NCBI GenBank assembly: GCA_024226935.1
Contig: JAAELK010000214.1
Location: 1-64,000, forward strand
Reading direction: 5' to 3'
DNA length: 64,000 nucleotides
Source of the DNA: Desulfobacteraceae bacterium
GTDB lineage: Bacteria > Desulfobacterota > Desulfobacteria > Desulfobacterales > Desulfobacteraceae
The notes under the pieces are model-generated. The model ran no database searches, was not told the origin of the DNA, and worked only from the letters and a program-made list of their open reading frames with translations. The translations under genes and the position numbers were made by a program. Shown here one piece after another: positions 17,770 to 26,087 of the stretch; positions within the stretch are counted from its first letter, which is position 1; each line of letters opens with the position of its first letter.

Positions 17770-19254
17770 TCAGGAATCCCTACCATACTCCATAAGATTT
17801 TCTTCCGATACCACTGCCGCTTCGGCTTTCTTACTGGTAATCGTACCGTCCTCTTTTTTCCAGAAGACACCTATACCCATCAAGGTTATCACGAAGGCGA
17901 CGATGGGAGTCAACCAGTTAACGATGGCGTAGGGGACAAAGGCAAAGGCATTCACACCAAGCACGCCTACCATGTAAGCACCACAGGCTGTCCATGGAAT
18001 CAACGGAGATGTCAGGGTACCGGAATCTTCCAGAGTCCTGGATAACATACGCGGTGCCAGCCCCATCTTGTCGTAGGCAGGCTTAAACGTTCTGCCCGGT
18101 ACGATGATTCCCAAAAACTGGTCTCCTAGGAACATATTGCAAAGGTAGCTAGACAAAAGGGTTGTTCCGATCAGGGAAGCGGGCTTTTCCAGGATTTTGC
18201 CCAGGGAAATCAGGATACTTTCCAGAAAACCGCATTTTTCCATAATACCACCAAAAGAAAGGGCACAGATAATAAGGGAAACAGTATACATCATACTTTC
18301 AAGGCCACCTCTGGATAACAATTGGTCCACCGAAGCAGATCCTGTCTTGGAAATGTAACCGTGCTGGATGGTATCCAAAAAACCTTTAAGGGTTATATCC
18401 TGGAATACAGCGGCTATAATGCCAGCCAGGATTACGGCACCGATCAAAGAAGGGATGGCCGGATATTTTTTTATTGCCGAGTAGATAACCAGGATTGGAG
18501 GCAGCAGAGTCATGAAACCAACGTAATAATGGGCTTTAATGGTTGTTGAAATTAAGGCAATGCTACCGGCGGAGCCTATATCACCACTGAAACGAAAACC
18601 CATGATAGTATAAGCGATAGCAGCGATGACAAAAGCCGGCAGGGTGCTCCATAGCATGGCTCTGATGTGATCAAAAAGCTCGCCGCCTGCAATGGCCGGT
18701 GCCAGGTTGGTCGTGTCGGAAAGGGGAGACATCTTGTCTCCGAAATATGCTCCTGAAACTACTGCTCCGGCAATCATTTCCGCCGGGATGCCCAGGGCTT
18801 TACCTACCCCCATCAGGGCCAACCCCACTGTACCGGCCGTGGTCCAGGAGGAACCCGTAGCCAGGGCCGTGACGGAACAAACAACCAGCGTTGCCAACAG
18901 GAAATAACGGGGACTTAAGACGTCCAGTCCGTAATAGATAAGCGCCGGTACTGTGCCGCTGGCAATCCAGCTGGCCACAACCAGACCGATAAGCATGAGG
19001 ATCAGGATGGGTATCAGGGCCAGGTTGATTCCTTGAACAATACCGTCCTGGATGTCACTCCACTTCTTTTTAAGGAAAATAATACCGACAAATCCACAGA
19101 TGGCGGCTGAAATCAGCATGGGCACGTGGGGTGATATTCCAAGTTTCATAACGGAAAAGCCTATGGTGAAGGCACACAACAAGAATACTATTACCGATAA
19201 CATCAGGGATGGAATTTCATTGGTATTTTCAGGGATTGCATTTTCTTTACTCAC
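17770..19254 (-). CDS. nhaC: NhaC family Na+/H+ antiporter
   Basis: A 494-residue inner-membrane antiporter with about 12 spans. NhaC-family signs include the SPHVPMLISAAICGFVGI start, a TALATGSSWTTAGTVG loop, GAYFGDKMSPLSDTTNLAPAIAG, LLSSYLCNMFLGDQFLGIIVPGR, and SPLIPWTACGAYM near the end. It exchanges cytoplasmic Na+ (or an organic ion such as malate/lactate in related members) for protons. The start is GTG at 19254: the ATG at 19269 forms part of ATGAGGAGAA, which is better read as the ribosome site (AGGAGA). It lies on the same strand as, and upstream of, the YrhK-like gene. A 490-base leader region precedes it. Confidence 0.9.
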   Translation of the reverse strand: MSKENAIPENTNEIPSLMLSVIVFLLCAFTIGFSVMKLGISPHVPMLISAAICGFVGIIFLKKKWSDIQDGIVQGINLALIPILILMLIGLVVASWIASGTVPALIYYGLDVLSPRYFLLATLVVCSVTALATGSSWTTAGTVGLALMGVGKALGIPAEMIAGAVVSGAYFGDKMSPLSDTTNLAPAIAGGELFDHIRAMLWSTLPAFVIAAIAYTIMGFRFSGDIGSAGSIALISTTIKAHYYVGFMTLLPPILVIYSAIKKYPAIPSLIGAVILAGIIAAVFQDITLKGFLDTIQHGYISKTGSASVDQLLSRGGLESMMYTVSLIICALSFGGIMEKCGFLESILISLGKILEKPASLIGTTLLSSYLCNMFLGDQFLGIIVPGRTFKPAYDKMGLAPRMLSRTLEDSGTLTSPLIPWTACGAYMVGVLGVNAFAFVPYAIVNWLTPIVAFVITLMGIGVFWKKEDGTITSKKAEAAVVSEENLMEYGRDS

Positions 19255-19269
19255 CGCATTTCTCCTCAT

Positions 19270-19762
19270 ATCATGATTAAATAAAATCCAATGAGGCGAT
19301 AAAAAAACTAATAGATCTGCAGCTTGTAACTATCACGGTCCGGGCTGGAGTTTCTCTTGTAAGCCCCGGACAGAAAATATTTCAATTACCCTGTACCATA
19401 TAAATTGTTTCTTCGTTCTTTACAACGGCAGGTAAAAACAATTCTTAAGTGATCCTATTGTTTACATATTTTATTGTGCTTTTACCAACCTCATACTTCT
19501 TTTTTTATTACTATCCTGGCACTATTATTCTACAATAAATAATTGTAACCATTTTTATTGACTATAAACAAGTCAATACATCCGCACTTTTAATATACCG
19601 GCTCCTGAAAAAAATCAAGGGGGAATAAATAATCCCAAATCCACCATCAAAAAACCTCGTTGAACCTGATTGTTCAAGCAAAATAGGATGTTTGTGCGAC
19701 AAAAAAGATAGCGTCGGTTGCCAAAAATCATGGTCTCTCCATCCATTAAAAATTACTCAAGT
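19270..19762. other. Long AT-rich intergenic region upstream of nhaC
   Basis: No gene is seen. One clear feature is an inverted repeat near 19337-19371 (GTCCGGGCT ... AGCCCCGGAC, loop about 14), 80-120 bases upstream of the nhaC start, which would form a hairpin in its leader RNA. No known riboswitch was recognised. The rest is AT-rich and could hold the nhaC promoter. Confidence 0.5.
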
Positions 19763-21334
19763 TTACAGCAATTTGGGATGAATCCGCTCGACAGCAGGTG
19801 AAGTCAGGTCCTGCACCAAGCCTTTCATCCGACTTAAGAGAGATTCATAAAACTCGGTGTATACGTTTTGACAGGATATGCAATTATTATTATTGTTGCT
19901 GCGAAGGGTTATAATATCGGTGATGGAAGACAGCATCCGCAGGCATATAGTGGGACATAACTCATAAAGGCAGAGTTGATTATACAGACTGGCTATTTTA
20001 TCAGGTACTTTTTTCCGGGTATTGCCAACTTTGATTATACTGCCCCTGCCCAGTTGGGTTGTCCAGGTTTTAGTTTCAATGTGATTTTTTAATTTTCTCA
20101 AAAAAGGATCTATCCGTTCTGTAATTTTGGATTCCCGATACTCTCTTCCCAACTGCACTACCTGCTTTAAGGCCTTATAATCAATGGGTCGAATCATCAT
20201 GCCCCCGCAATATCTTCCCGAAGGGCCCCTGCTGTATTTTTTAAAAATGATCAAATTCCATGCCTCAATGATTCGCTGCTCAATTTGCTTCCCATGATAG
20301 TTACAAAACAAGAGCCAGTCGGGATCATTGAGCATCTGTTCTCTCAGGGTATTTTGCTGCTTGGCAATTTTCTTTTTGATTTTGTCCTGATAACATTGCA
20401 ATTTGTCATCATTTTGGACAGCCTTATCAGCAATGAAACGGTAAGAAGCAAGTGAAGTGAAAATAATTTTGGACAATGCCCAGTATTTGCTTGTTTCCAT
20501 TGTGTTGCATCGAGATTTTTTGTTGGGAGCTTGAATGATACTTAAAAGTCGCCCATCATAAAAGGGAAGAACACTTGGCTGAAAATTCAAGCTTTTTATA
20601 TAGTTTTTGTCGATGCGTCCAGTAATAAAATCTGTAACAATATTATTAAGAAAGGTCTCTGTGATAACATACTTACGTTTTCCCCCGCCGATAATATTGA
20701 TGGTTGACCGCTGATTTTTTGTTCGTCTGTCCATAAGGGGTGTGGGATGGATGGGAGGAAAATATTTTATTTGAGCTCTTTCTAAATTATTTTTTTTAAA
20801 ATCAAGTTTTCCGGCCAGATGCTTTTCCTCCTGAATGCGAAGGGCATTAAAGGATTGTCCATGATCAATTTTAACAGAGGAGCCAAATCGTTTGTGACCC
20901 TTCGGGCCCTCGGTGATCAGCCCGTAATTATTGCTTGATAAATCATTTTCTTCTAAAAAAATCGAAGAGAAAACGATCATTAAAAAACCTTCGATATTTT
21001 CACAAAAAGTGCTTTTAAAATTATTAAACGAGTTTCGTTTTTTAGGATCTTCAAATATATCACGCAGGGAATAGAAATTTACATTTTCCGAGGCCACGGT
21101 ATTTGCATTCTTAAGACGTATTTTAGGTTGTTCCGGACCAATCAGATACCGATAAATCTCTCCGGTCATACATTTGACTTGGGCCTCCTGGATACTTTCC
21201 AGCTCCTTGGTAAACCAGATAGTTTCCCCTTGTCCATTTTTTTTTGGCCGCGCCACCTTTCGTACTGGATGGGCACTTGCCCCGTATAACCGAATCAAAT
21301 GTTCCTCTGTAAAACTTTTGTATCCTTTTCCCAT
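19763..21334 (-). CDS. Unusual protein with kinase-like motifs, possible effector-type
   Basis: A 523-residue, soluble, basic protein in an AT-rich block. The N-terminal region has FTEEHLIRLYGASAHPVRKVARPKKNGQGETIWF, then EAQVKCMTGEIYRYLIGPEQPKIRL: a Lys followed by a Glu as in the N-lobe of protein or lipid kinases. Then come NDLSSNNYGLI and SSVKIDHGQSF, which could be a catalytic loop (D...N) and a metal-binding Asp motif. This arrangement recalls the atypical kinase-like domains of Legionella-type effectors. That link is an inference from motif order. The C-terminal 300 residues are unrecognised (several Cys, an Asn run NNNNN near the end). No secretion system or immunity gene is adjacent. 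It may have been acquired by transfer, given the base composition. Confidence 0.55.
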   Translation of the reverse strand: MGKGYKSFTEEHLIRLYGASAHPVRKVARPKKNGQGETIWFTKELESIQEAQVKCMTGEIYRYLIGPEQPKIRLKNANTVASENVNFYSLRDIFEDPKKRNSFNNFKSTFCENIEGFLMIVFSSIFLEENDLSSNNYGLITEGPKGHKRFGSSVKIDHGQSFNALRIQEEKHLAGKLDFKKNNLERAQIKYFPPIHPTPLMDRRTKNQRSTINIIGGGKRKYVITETFLNNIVTDFITGRIDKNYIKSLNFQPSVLPFYDGRLLSIIQAPNKKSRCNTMETSKYWALSKIIFTSLASYRFIADKAVQNDDKLQCYQDKIKKKIAKQQNTLREQMLNDPDWLLFCNYHGKQIEQRIIEAWNLIIFKKYSRGPSGRYCGGMMIRPIDYKALKQVVQLGREYRESKITERIDPFLRKLKNHIETKTWTTQLGRGSIIKVGNTRKKVPDKIASLYNQLCLYELCPTICLRMLSSITDIITLRSNNNNNCISCQNVYTEFYESLLSRMKGLVQDLTSPAVERIHPKLL

Positions 21335-21565
21335 AATCTCCCCATTACATTTTTAAAAAACAAGACAAATTCAACTCTTGTGGTTGATGCCAAAAGTCAC
21401 CTTAACTCCTTGAAAACAAAAAAGATTCAGGGTTTCAGATGTTTTTTAGCAATTAGTAAAAACGCAACATAAATAGTTTTCGTTTATGTGTAAAGGATTT
21501 AACGATTGTTACTAGTATAAAGTATTCGTTCCCGGGGGGGTATTAGCTAAGAATAACCACTCGAA

Positions 21566-21808
21566 ATGACAGATAATATCAGCATGTTTCAACTTGTTAA
21601 AATGATACAAAAAAATCCAACTTTTTTATTTCCAGTATACTACTCTTTTTTATATAGTAATGATTCCAAGAAGAAAAAAGGAACTTGTGACGATAATAGA
21701 AAACGACAAATCAGGAAAGAAAGACCGCAATCAATATCTTTATACACGCCTATTTTGGAGATTCACAGGTCAAATCGGGAAAAAATTATAAACCATGTAA
21801 TGCAATAA
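21566..21808 (+). CDS. Doubtful small basic ORF, 80 aa
   Basis: The only open frame of note in the 570-base gap between the kinase-like gene and the MATE gene. It encodes a Lys/Arg-rich peptide without a recognised domain, has no good ribosome site before its ATG, and sits in AT-rich DNA where chance frames are common. Listed because nothing else occupies the region. Confidence 0.2.
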   Translation: MTDNISMFQLVKMIQKNPTFLFPVYYSFLYSNDSKKKKGTCDDNRKRQIRKERPQSISLYTPILEIHRSNREKIINHVMQ

Positions 21809-21862
21809 GGTTTTGAGAACAGCTTCCGGATCTTAACGAGAAAATGATCTCCCATCCTTTTT

Positions 21863-21905
21863 AAAATACAGCCCCATGGCATAAACGGCCATGGGGCTGT
21901 ATTTT
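21863..21905. terminator. Perfect 18-bp hairpin after the MATE gene
   Basis: AAAATACAGCCCCATGGC (21863-21880) pairs perfectly with 21888-21905 across a 7-base loop. The stem starts at the first base after the MATE coding sequence and gives a short T-tract on both strands. It is the best copy of the CCCATGGC hairpin family in this window. Confidence 0.8.
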
Positions 21906-23245
21906 CATATTACCAGGCAGGATTCTTTGATTCTGGTTTTGACATGGAACCTGAGCATGAGTAAAAGAGCAGAAGCGGACAGGGCAATCAATAATCCATA
22001 CCAGACTCCATAAATACCCAGGCCAAAATGAAATGCCAGTATATAACCCGATGGCAAACCAATAATCCAATAGGCAATCAAAGTTATGAAAGTGGGAACT
22101 TTCATATCTGTAATACCCCGTAAAACACCCAACCCCACGGTCTGGCCTCCATCCGATATCTGGAAAAATGCCACAATAACCAGCAGGTTGGCCGATATCT
22201 CTATCACCTTGCTGTCCGACACATAAAGGGTGGGGAAAAAATAGCGAAAAAGGATAAAAATAAGGCCAGCCAGTGCCATGAAGAGACCACAAACCATGTA
22301 TGCGGAGAACCCTGAGGTTCGTACCCCATGCCTATTTTCCCTGCCGACGGCATGGCTTACCCGGATGGTGGCGGCAGATGAGATACCCATGGCTATCATA
22401 AAAGAGATAGAACCCAGATTCATGGCTATCTGATGGGCAGCCAGGGCCTGGGTACCCATCCACCCCACAAAGATGGAAGAGATGGCAAAGGTGGAAACCT
22501 CGAAAAAATATTGGAATGCACCGGGAATGCCTATTTTTAATAGTTTTTTCATCATGGCAACATCGATTGTCCTGTAACGCAGGGAAGGATCAAATCGCTT
22601 TAAGGCCGGAGCTGTCATTATTACCCACATCAAGGCCAGAGCCATGAAAACCCGGGAGGAAAAAGTGGCAATCCCGGCTCCGGCAACCCCCATGGCAGGA
22701 ACCCCGAAATTTCCGTAGATAAAAACCCAATTAACAAATATATTGACCAGGTTGGCCGCCAGAGTGATGATCATGGCCGGTTTCAAAAAACTTATACCTT
22801 CGGCAAACTGCCGGAAGGACTGAAAAAGCATCAGGGGCAGCATGGAAAAACCCAACACCTTCATATAGAAAATTGCCGGGGCCACAATGGTTTTAGGTTG
22901 ATCCAAGAATCGAATGGATTCTGCTCCGGCAAAGGTTACCCCGCAAAGAAGCACCCCTGTCAAAAGATTAACAATCAAACCCTGGCGAAGGACCACCCCG
23001 CAGTTTCGATCCTTTCCCGCACCGGCGGCCATGGCTGTCAGGGGAGTAACGGCCATGGAAATTCCGAACCCCATCACCATGACCATGGTAAACAAAACAT
23101 TACCGATGGCTGCTGCGGCCAGGGCATCAGTCCCCACCCGGCCCACCATTATATTGTCCGCCACGGACATGGAAAGTTGACCGATCTGTCCCACAATTAT
23201 GGGCAGGGACAAATGGATAGTTTTCTTCAGATCATTTTTCAACAT
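21905..23245 (-). CDS. MATE family multidrug/Na+ efflux protein
   Basis: A 446-residue membrane protein with 12 spans, the usual MATE size. It begins LKKTIHLSLPIIVGQIGQLSMSVADNIMVGRVGTDALAAAAIGN, the classic first-helix MatE motif, and repeats the pattern after the midpoint (KIGIPGAFQYFFEVSTFAISSIFVGWMGTQALAAHQIAMN), showing the two-fold repeat of the family. Such proteins export cationic compounds in exchange for Na+ or H+. The stop codon abuts a perfect bidirectional hairpin. A remnant of a close paralogue's 3' end lies 4 kb away at 17.7 kb, so the region once held a second copy. Confidence 0.93.
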   Translation of the reverse strand: MLKNDLKKTIHLSLPIIVGQIGQLSMSVADNIMVGRVGTDALAAAAIGNVLFTMVMVMGFGISMAVTPLTAMAAGAGKDRNCGVVLRQGLIVNLLTGVLLCGVTFAGAESIRFLDQPKTIVAPAIFYMKVLGFSMLPLMLFQSFRQFAEGISFLKPAMIITLAANLVNIFVNWVFIYGNFGVPAMGVAGAGIATFSSRVFMALALMWVIMTAPALKRFDPSLRYRTIDVAMMKKLLKIGIPGAFQYFFEVSTFAISSIFVGWMGTQALAAHQIAMNLGSISFMIAMGISSAATIRVSHAVGRENRHGVRTSGFSAYMVCGLFMALAGLIFILFRYFFPTLYVSDSKVIEISANLLVIVAFFQISDGGQTVGLGVLRGITDMKVPTFITLIAYWIIGLPSGYILAFHFGLGIYGVWYGLLIALSASALLLMLRFHVKTRIKESCLVI

Positions 23246-23433
23246 GGCTACCTGTCTCTTTGATTAAATTCCAAATGGGATCGGTCCAATATATGAGGTG
23301 CTTAATAAACATGAAATTTAATTGAAAAGCAATAAGTATCTTTAATAATCCGAGAAATTTCTGGCACAGTTTGCAGGACAACAGACCGTGGATGGTGAAA
23401 ATGCCTGGGGACTTCCGATGAACTCCTTGAATA

Positions 23434-23474
23434 TTCCCCGGGGTGGTTCATAAATTTTTACCCCGGGGTATGCA
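23434..23474 (-). terminator. Putative terminator of the coaX operon
   Basis: Two CCCCGGGG blocks about 20 bases apart, just beyond the coaX stop codon, can form a stem with an AT-rich loop. The T-tract is poor. Confidence 0.4.
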
Positions 23475-23496
23475 TAGATTAAGAAATATGGGTGAA

Positions 23497-24264
23497 CTAT
23501 ATTGCCTTGCTGATAAGCCGCAATCCATCCAGAGTCAGAGATTGGTCAACGGTTTCAATGGCCAGGGAAACACCTGCAATAAGAGTAGCCAAGCCACCGG
23601 TGGCAATAATTTTGGGTTCTAATTTCATTTCGGCTTTCATCCGCGCCACCATACCATCCACCATGGCGGCATTTCCATAAATAATTCCTGATTTAATGCT
23701 TTCAATGGTGTCGTCACCAATCACCTTTTCCGGAGCCTTGAAAATTTCCACCCGGGGAAGCCTGGAAGCTTTTTGAAACAAGGCTTCCGATGAAATCATC
23801 ACCCCGGGAACAATAGCACCACCCAGGTATTCTCCTTTTTCAGAAATAGCATCAAAGGTAGTGGCCGTACCAAAATCGATGATGATCAGAGCAGATCTGT
23901 ATTTATCGTAGGCAGCCACTGCATTGACAATACGATCCGCTCCCACTTCATTGGGATTCTTATACAAAATAGGCATCAAGGTCTTTACCGATGCCGGGTT
24001 GATCCATAGGGGAGTCAACTTCAGATATCGCTTACAAAAATTATTTAAAATACGAACCGAAGAGGGTACCACGGAAGAAATAATAGTTTTTGTTATACCG
24101 GCAGGATCAATTCCCCTATCTGAAAAAAGGGCATTGGCCAACACATTAAATTCATCTGCTGTATTATCCCGGACCGTGCGGATCCGCCAGTCTTCCTTGA
24201 GAATATCCTTATCATAGATACCGATAACGGTGTTGGTATTACCCACATCAATAACCAAAAGCAT
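23497..24264 (-). CDS. coaX: Type III pantothenate kinase
   Basis: A 255-residue cytosolic enzyme that phosphorylates pantothenate, the first step of CoA synthesis. It opens with MLLVIDVGNTNTVIGIY (phosphate-binding motif 1 of the ASKHA fold). Other marks are NPNEVGADRIVNAVAAY, then IIDFGTATTFDAI (motif 2), LGGAIVPGVMIS, and ATGGLATLIA near the end. Length fits CoaX. It is the last gene of the leftward mqnD-tilS-ftsH-folP-ybbR-coaX run and starts 11 bases after the YbbR-like gene. In related bacteria birA is often the neighbour; it is not here. Confidence 0.96.
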   Translation of the reverse strand: MLLVIDVGNTNTVIGIYDKDILKEDWRIRTVRDNTADEFNVLANALFSDRGIDPAGITKTIISSVVPSSVRILNNFCKRYLKLTPLWINPASVKTLMPILYKNPNEVGADRIVNAVAAYDKYRSALIIIDFGTATTFDAISEKGEYLGGAIVPGVMISSEALFQKASRLPRVEIFKAPEKVIGDDTIESIKSGIIYGNAAMVDGMVARMKAEMKLEPKIIATGGLATLIAGVSLAIETVDQSLTLDGLRLISKAI

Positions 24265-24275
24265 CTTATTTTCCT

Positions 24276-25217
24276 TTATTCAACTTTAATAATAAAAATC
24301 TGGGGGTCTGCCCCTGTCACCACCAAATCCACCGGCACGTTTATATAGGCATGTCGAGCATATACCCCCGGCAAAAGACCTTTGAGGTCAATAAAGGCAT
24401 ACAATTGATCCATAATTGCCTTATTACTCAATGTATCAAAGGGGCCTTTAATCTCCAGGGTAATCCCGGAGGGTTCAATATTCACCTTTGAAGTAGCATT
24501 CCAAACCTGAATAGGAATATTGGCCATGGTTTTTGTCACCATCTGCTGCTGGATGGGGACGGTCACTGTGAACATGGTATGATCGGAAGAATATAACTGG
24601 GGATTTTCAAGGTCCAGGGGAAGGTTTTTTTTAAATCCTTCCCCGGCACCGGCCAGATCAATGGGTTTGGTTTTTAATTGTTTAATGCCGTTGATCAGTG
24701 ATTGTGCCCCTGTCAATTTCACAAAGGCCGGTTCACAGGCCGGTTCCAAAGCCAGGTGCCCCTGGGCCGGAGCCCCGATATAGGGCACGGTGATCTTAAA
24801 GGTCCTGGTAATTTTTTTTTCAAGACGGACACTCAGAAAAGATGGGTTGATATCCAGAATTTTAATGGCTGGATTCATGGGTATCCGGGTCTTGTCCACG
24901 GGCAGCATATAGGAACCCGGTTCTATGGAGTCTGAATCCCCTGCCGGATCAAATTCAAGATCAGTATACAGGTCTGCAGGATATGTTATGGTTTGTTTAT
25001 TGATCTGTTCAATGAGGCGGGGATCTGCCTGGATGCGAATTTCAATTTTATCTGTGTGATGATCGGTCAACACCATATCTTCGGGTATATTGGAAAAATC
25101 AACCAACAAAAGAAGATCGGTTTCAACCGGTTCAATGGTACATCCAAAAACCAGAAACAAAAATAGGGCCAGAAAGAAAACAGAACAACCGGGACATTTT
25201 TTTTTAAAATCAGGCAT
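24276..25217 (-). CDS. YbbR/CdaR-domain lipoprotein
   Basis: A 313-residue envelope protein. The start at 25217 overlaps the folP stop by 8 bases; longer forms from 25289 would overlap it far more. The N-terminus MPDFKKKCPG is basic, a hydrophobic stretch follows, and FGC at residues 24-26 is a plausible lipobox. After it come repeated YbbR-type beta modules (INPSFLSVRLEKKITRTFKITVPYIG, MVTKTMANIPIQVWN). In many bacteria CdaR regulates the diadenylate cyclase CdaA, whose gene sits between folP and cdaR. That gene is absent here, so this relative may act without it. The lipoprotein form, in place of the usual N-terminal transmembrane helix, is also notable. Confidence 0.72.
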   Translation of the reverse strand: MPDFKKKCPGCSVFFLALFLFLVFGCTIEPVETDLLLLVDFSNIPEDMVLTDHHTDKIEIRIQADPRLIEQINKQTITYPADLYTDLEFDPAGDSDSIEPGSYMLPVDKTRIPMNPAIKILDINPSFLSVRLEKKITRTFKITVPYIGAPAQGHLALEPACEPAFVKLTGAQSLINGIKQLKTKPIDLAGAGEGFKKNLPLDLENPQLYSSDHTMFTVTVPIQQQMVTKTMANIPIQVWNATSKVNIEPSGITLEIKGPFDTLSNKAIMDQLYAFIDLKGLLPGVYARHAYINVPVDLVVTGADPQIFIIKVE

Positions 25218-26076
25218 TCCTGATAGAATCAATAATCTGGGTAAAAGAACAAATTTTTTCAACATCATGGACCCTGACAATATGAGCACCCTTTAAGATA
25301 GAAGCAGCAACTGCCGCCAGGGTTCCATATTCCGTCTTAATATTATCAGGACCGATGGGTGCATTTTCCTTTTTACTCAAAATCGCCTGGATAAATGATT
25401 TCCGGGACGGCCCCATCAAAACAAGGTATCCAAGGTCTATAATTTTATCTAAATGATTGATCAGCACAAGATTGTGCTCAACGGTTTTACCGAACCCAAT
25501 ACCCGGATCCAGAATAATATTTTTCCTGGCAACCCCCCGACCCTCGGCAAATTGGGCCCTTTCGTCCAGATAAAGAGTAATCTCCTGGATAAGATCCTCG
25601 TAATCCGGATTAACCTGCATGGTTGAAGGAGTTCCCTTCATGTGCATAAGCACACAGGGAACATTTTTTTCAGCCACAAGATCTGCCATGGCAGGGTCTT
25701 TTTCAAAGGCGGATATATCATTGACAATGGCGGCCCCGGCATCCAGGGCCGCCTTTGCCACTACCGATTTTACCGTATCAATGGAAATGGGTATATCAAT
25801 TTGTCTGGAAAGCCCCTCAATAACCGGTATAACCCGGTCCAGTTCTTCCTGCTCGGACACAGGTTCCGCAAAAGGACGGGAGGATTCTCCCCCTATGTCC
25901 AGAATATGGGCACCGGCCTCTGCCAGATTTCGCCCCTGGGTAAGCGCCGTTTCAAGGGTATTAAATTGCCCACCGTCGGAAAAAGAATCTGGAGTGGCAT
26001 TTAAAATGCCCATGATACAGGCACAAGATCCCAATTCCAGGCGAAACCTGTCAAACTCAAGGGTATGATCCAGCAT
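25210..26076 (-). CDS. folP: Dihydropteroate synthase
   Basis: A 288-residue TIM-barrel enzyme joining para-aminobenzoate to the pterin pyrophosphate in folate synthesis; the target of sulfonamides. Signatures: CIMGILNATPDSFSDGGQF, the ILDIGGESSRPFAEPV loop, ISIDTVKSVVAKAALDAGAAIVNDIS, VLMHMKGTPSTMQ, ILDPGIGFGKT and LVLMGPSRKSFI (substrate Lys/Arg). It begins 11 bases downstream of ftsH and overlaps the YbbR-like gene, so ftsH-folP-ybbR is one coupled unit. Order ftsH-folP is common in proteobacteria. Confidence 0.97.
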   Translation of the reverse strand: MLDHTLEFDRFRLELGSCACIMGILNATPDSFSDGGQFNTLETALTQGRNLAEAGAHILDIGGESSRPFAEPVSEQEELDRVIPVIEGLSRQIDIPISIDTVKSVVAKAALDAGAAIVNDISAFEKDPAMADLVAEKNVPCVLMHMKGTPSTMQVNPDYEDLIQEITLYLDERAQFAEGRGVARKNIILDPGIGFGKTVEHNLVLINHLDKIIDLGYLVLMGPSRKSFIQAILSKKENAPIGPDNIKTEYGTLAAVAASILKGAHIVRVHDVEKICSFTQIIDSIRNA

Positions 26077-26087
26077 GGGTATTTTCC

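Noticed and set aside
19337-19371. Hairpin in the nhaC leader as a riboswitch
   Set aside because: A single stem without the conserved core of any riboswitch class I know; kept only as a note in the intergenic entry.
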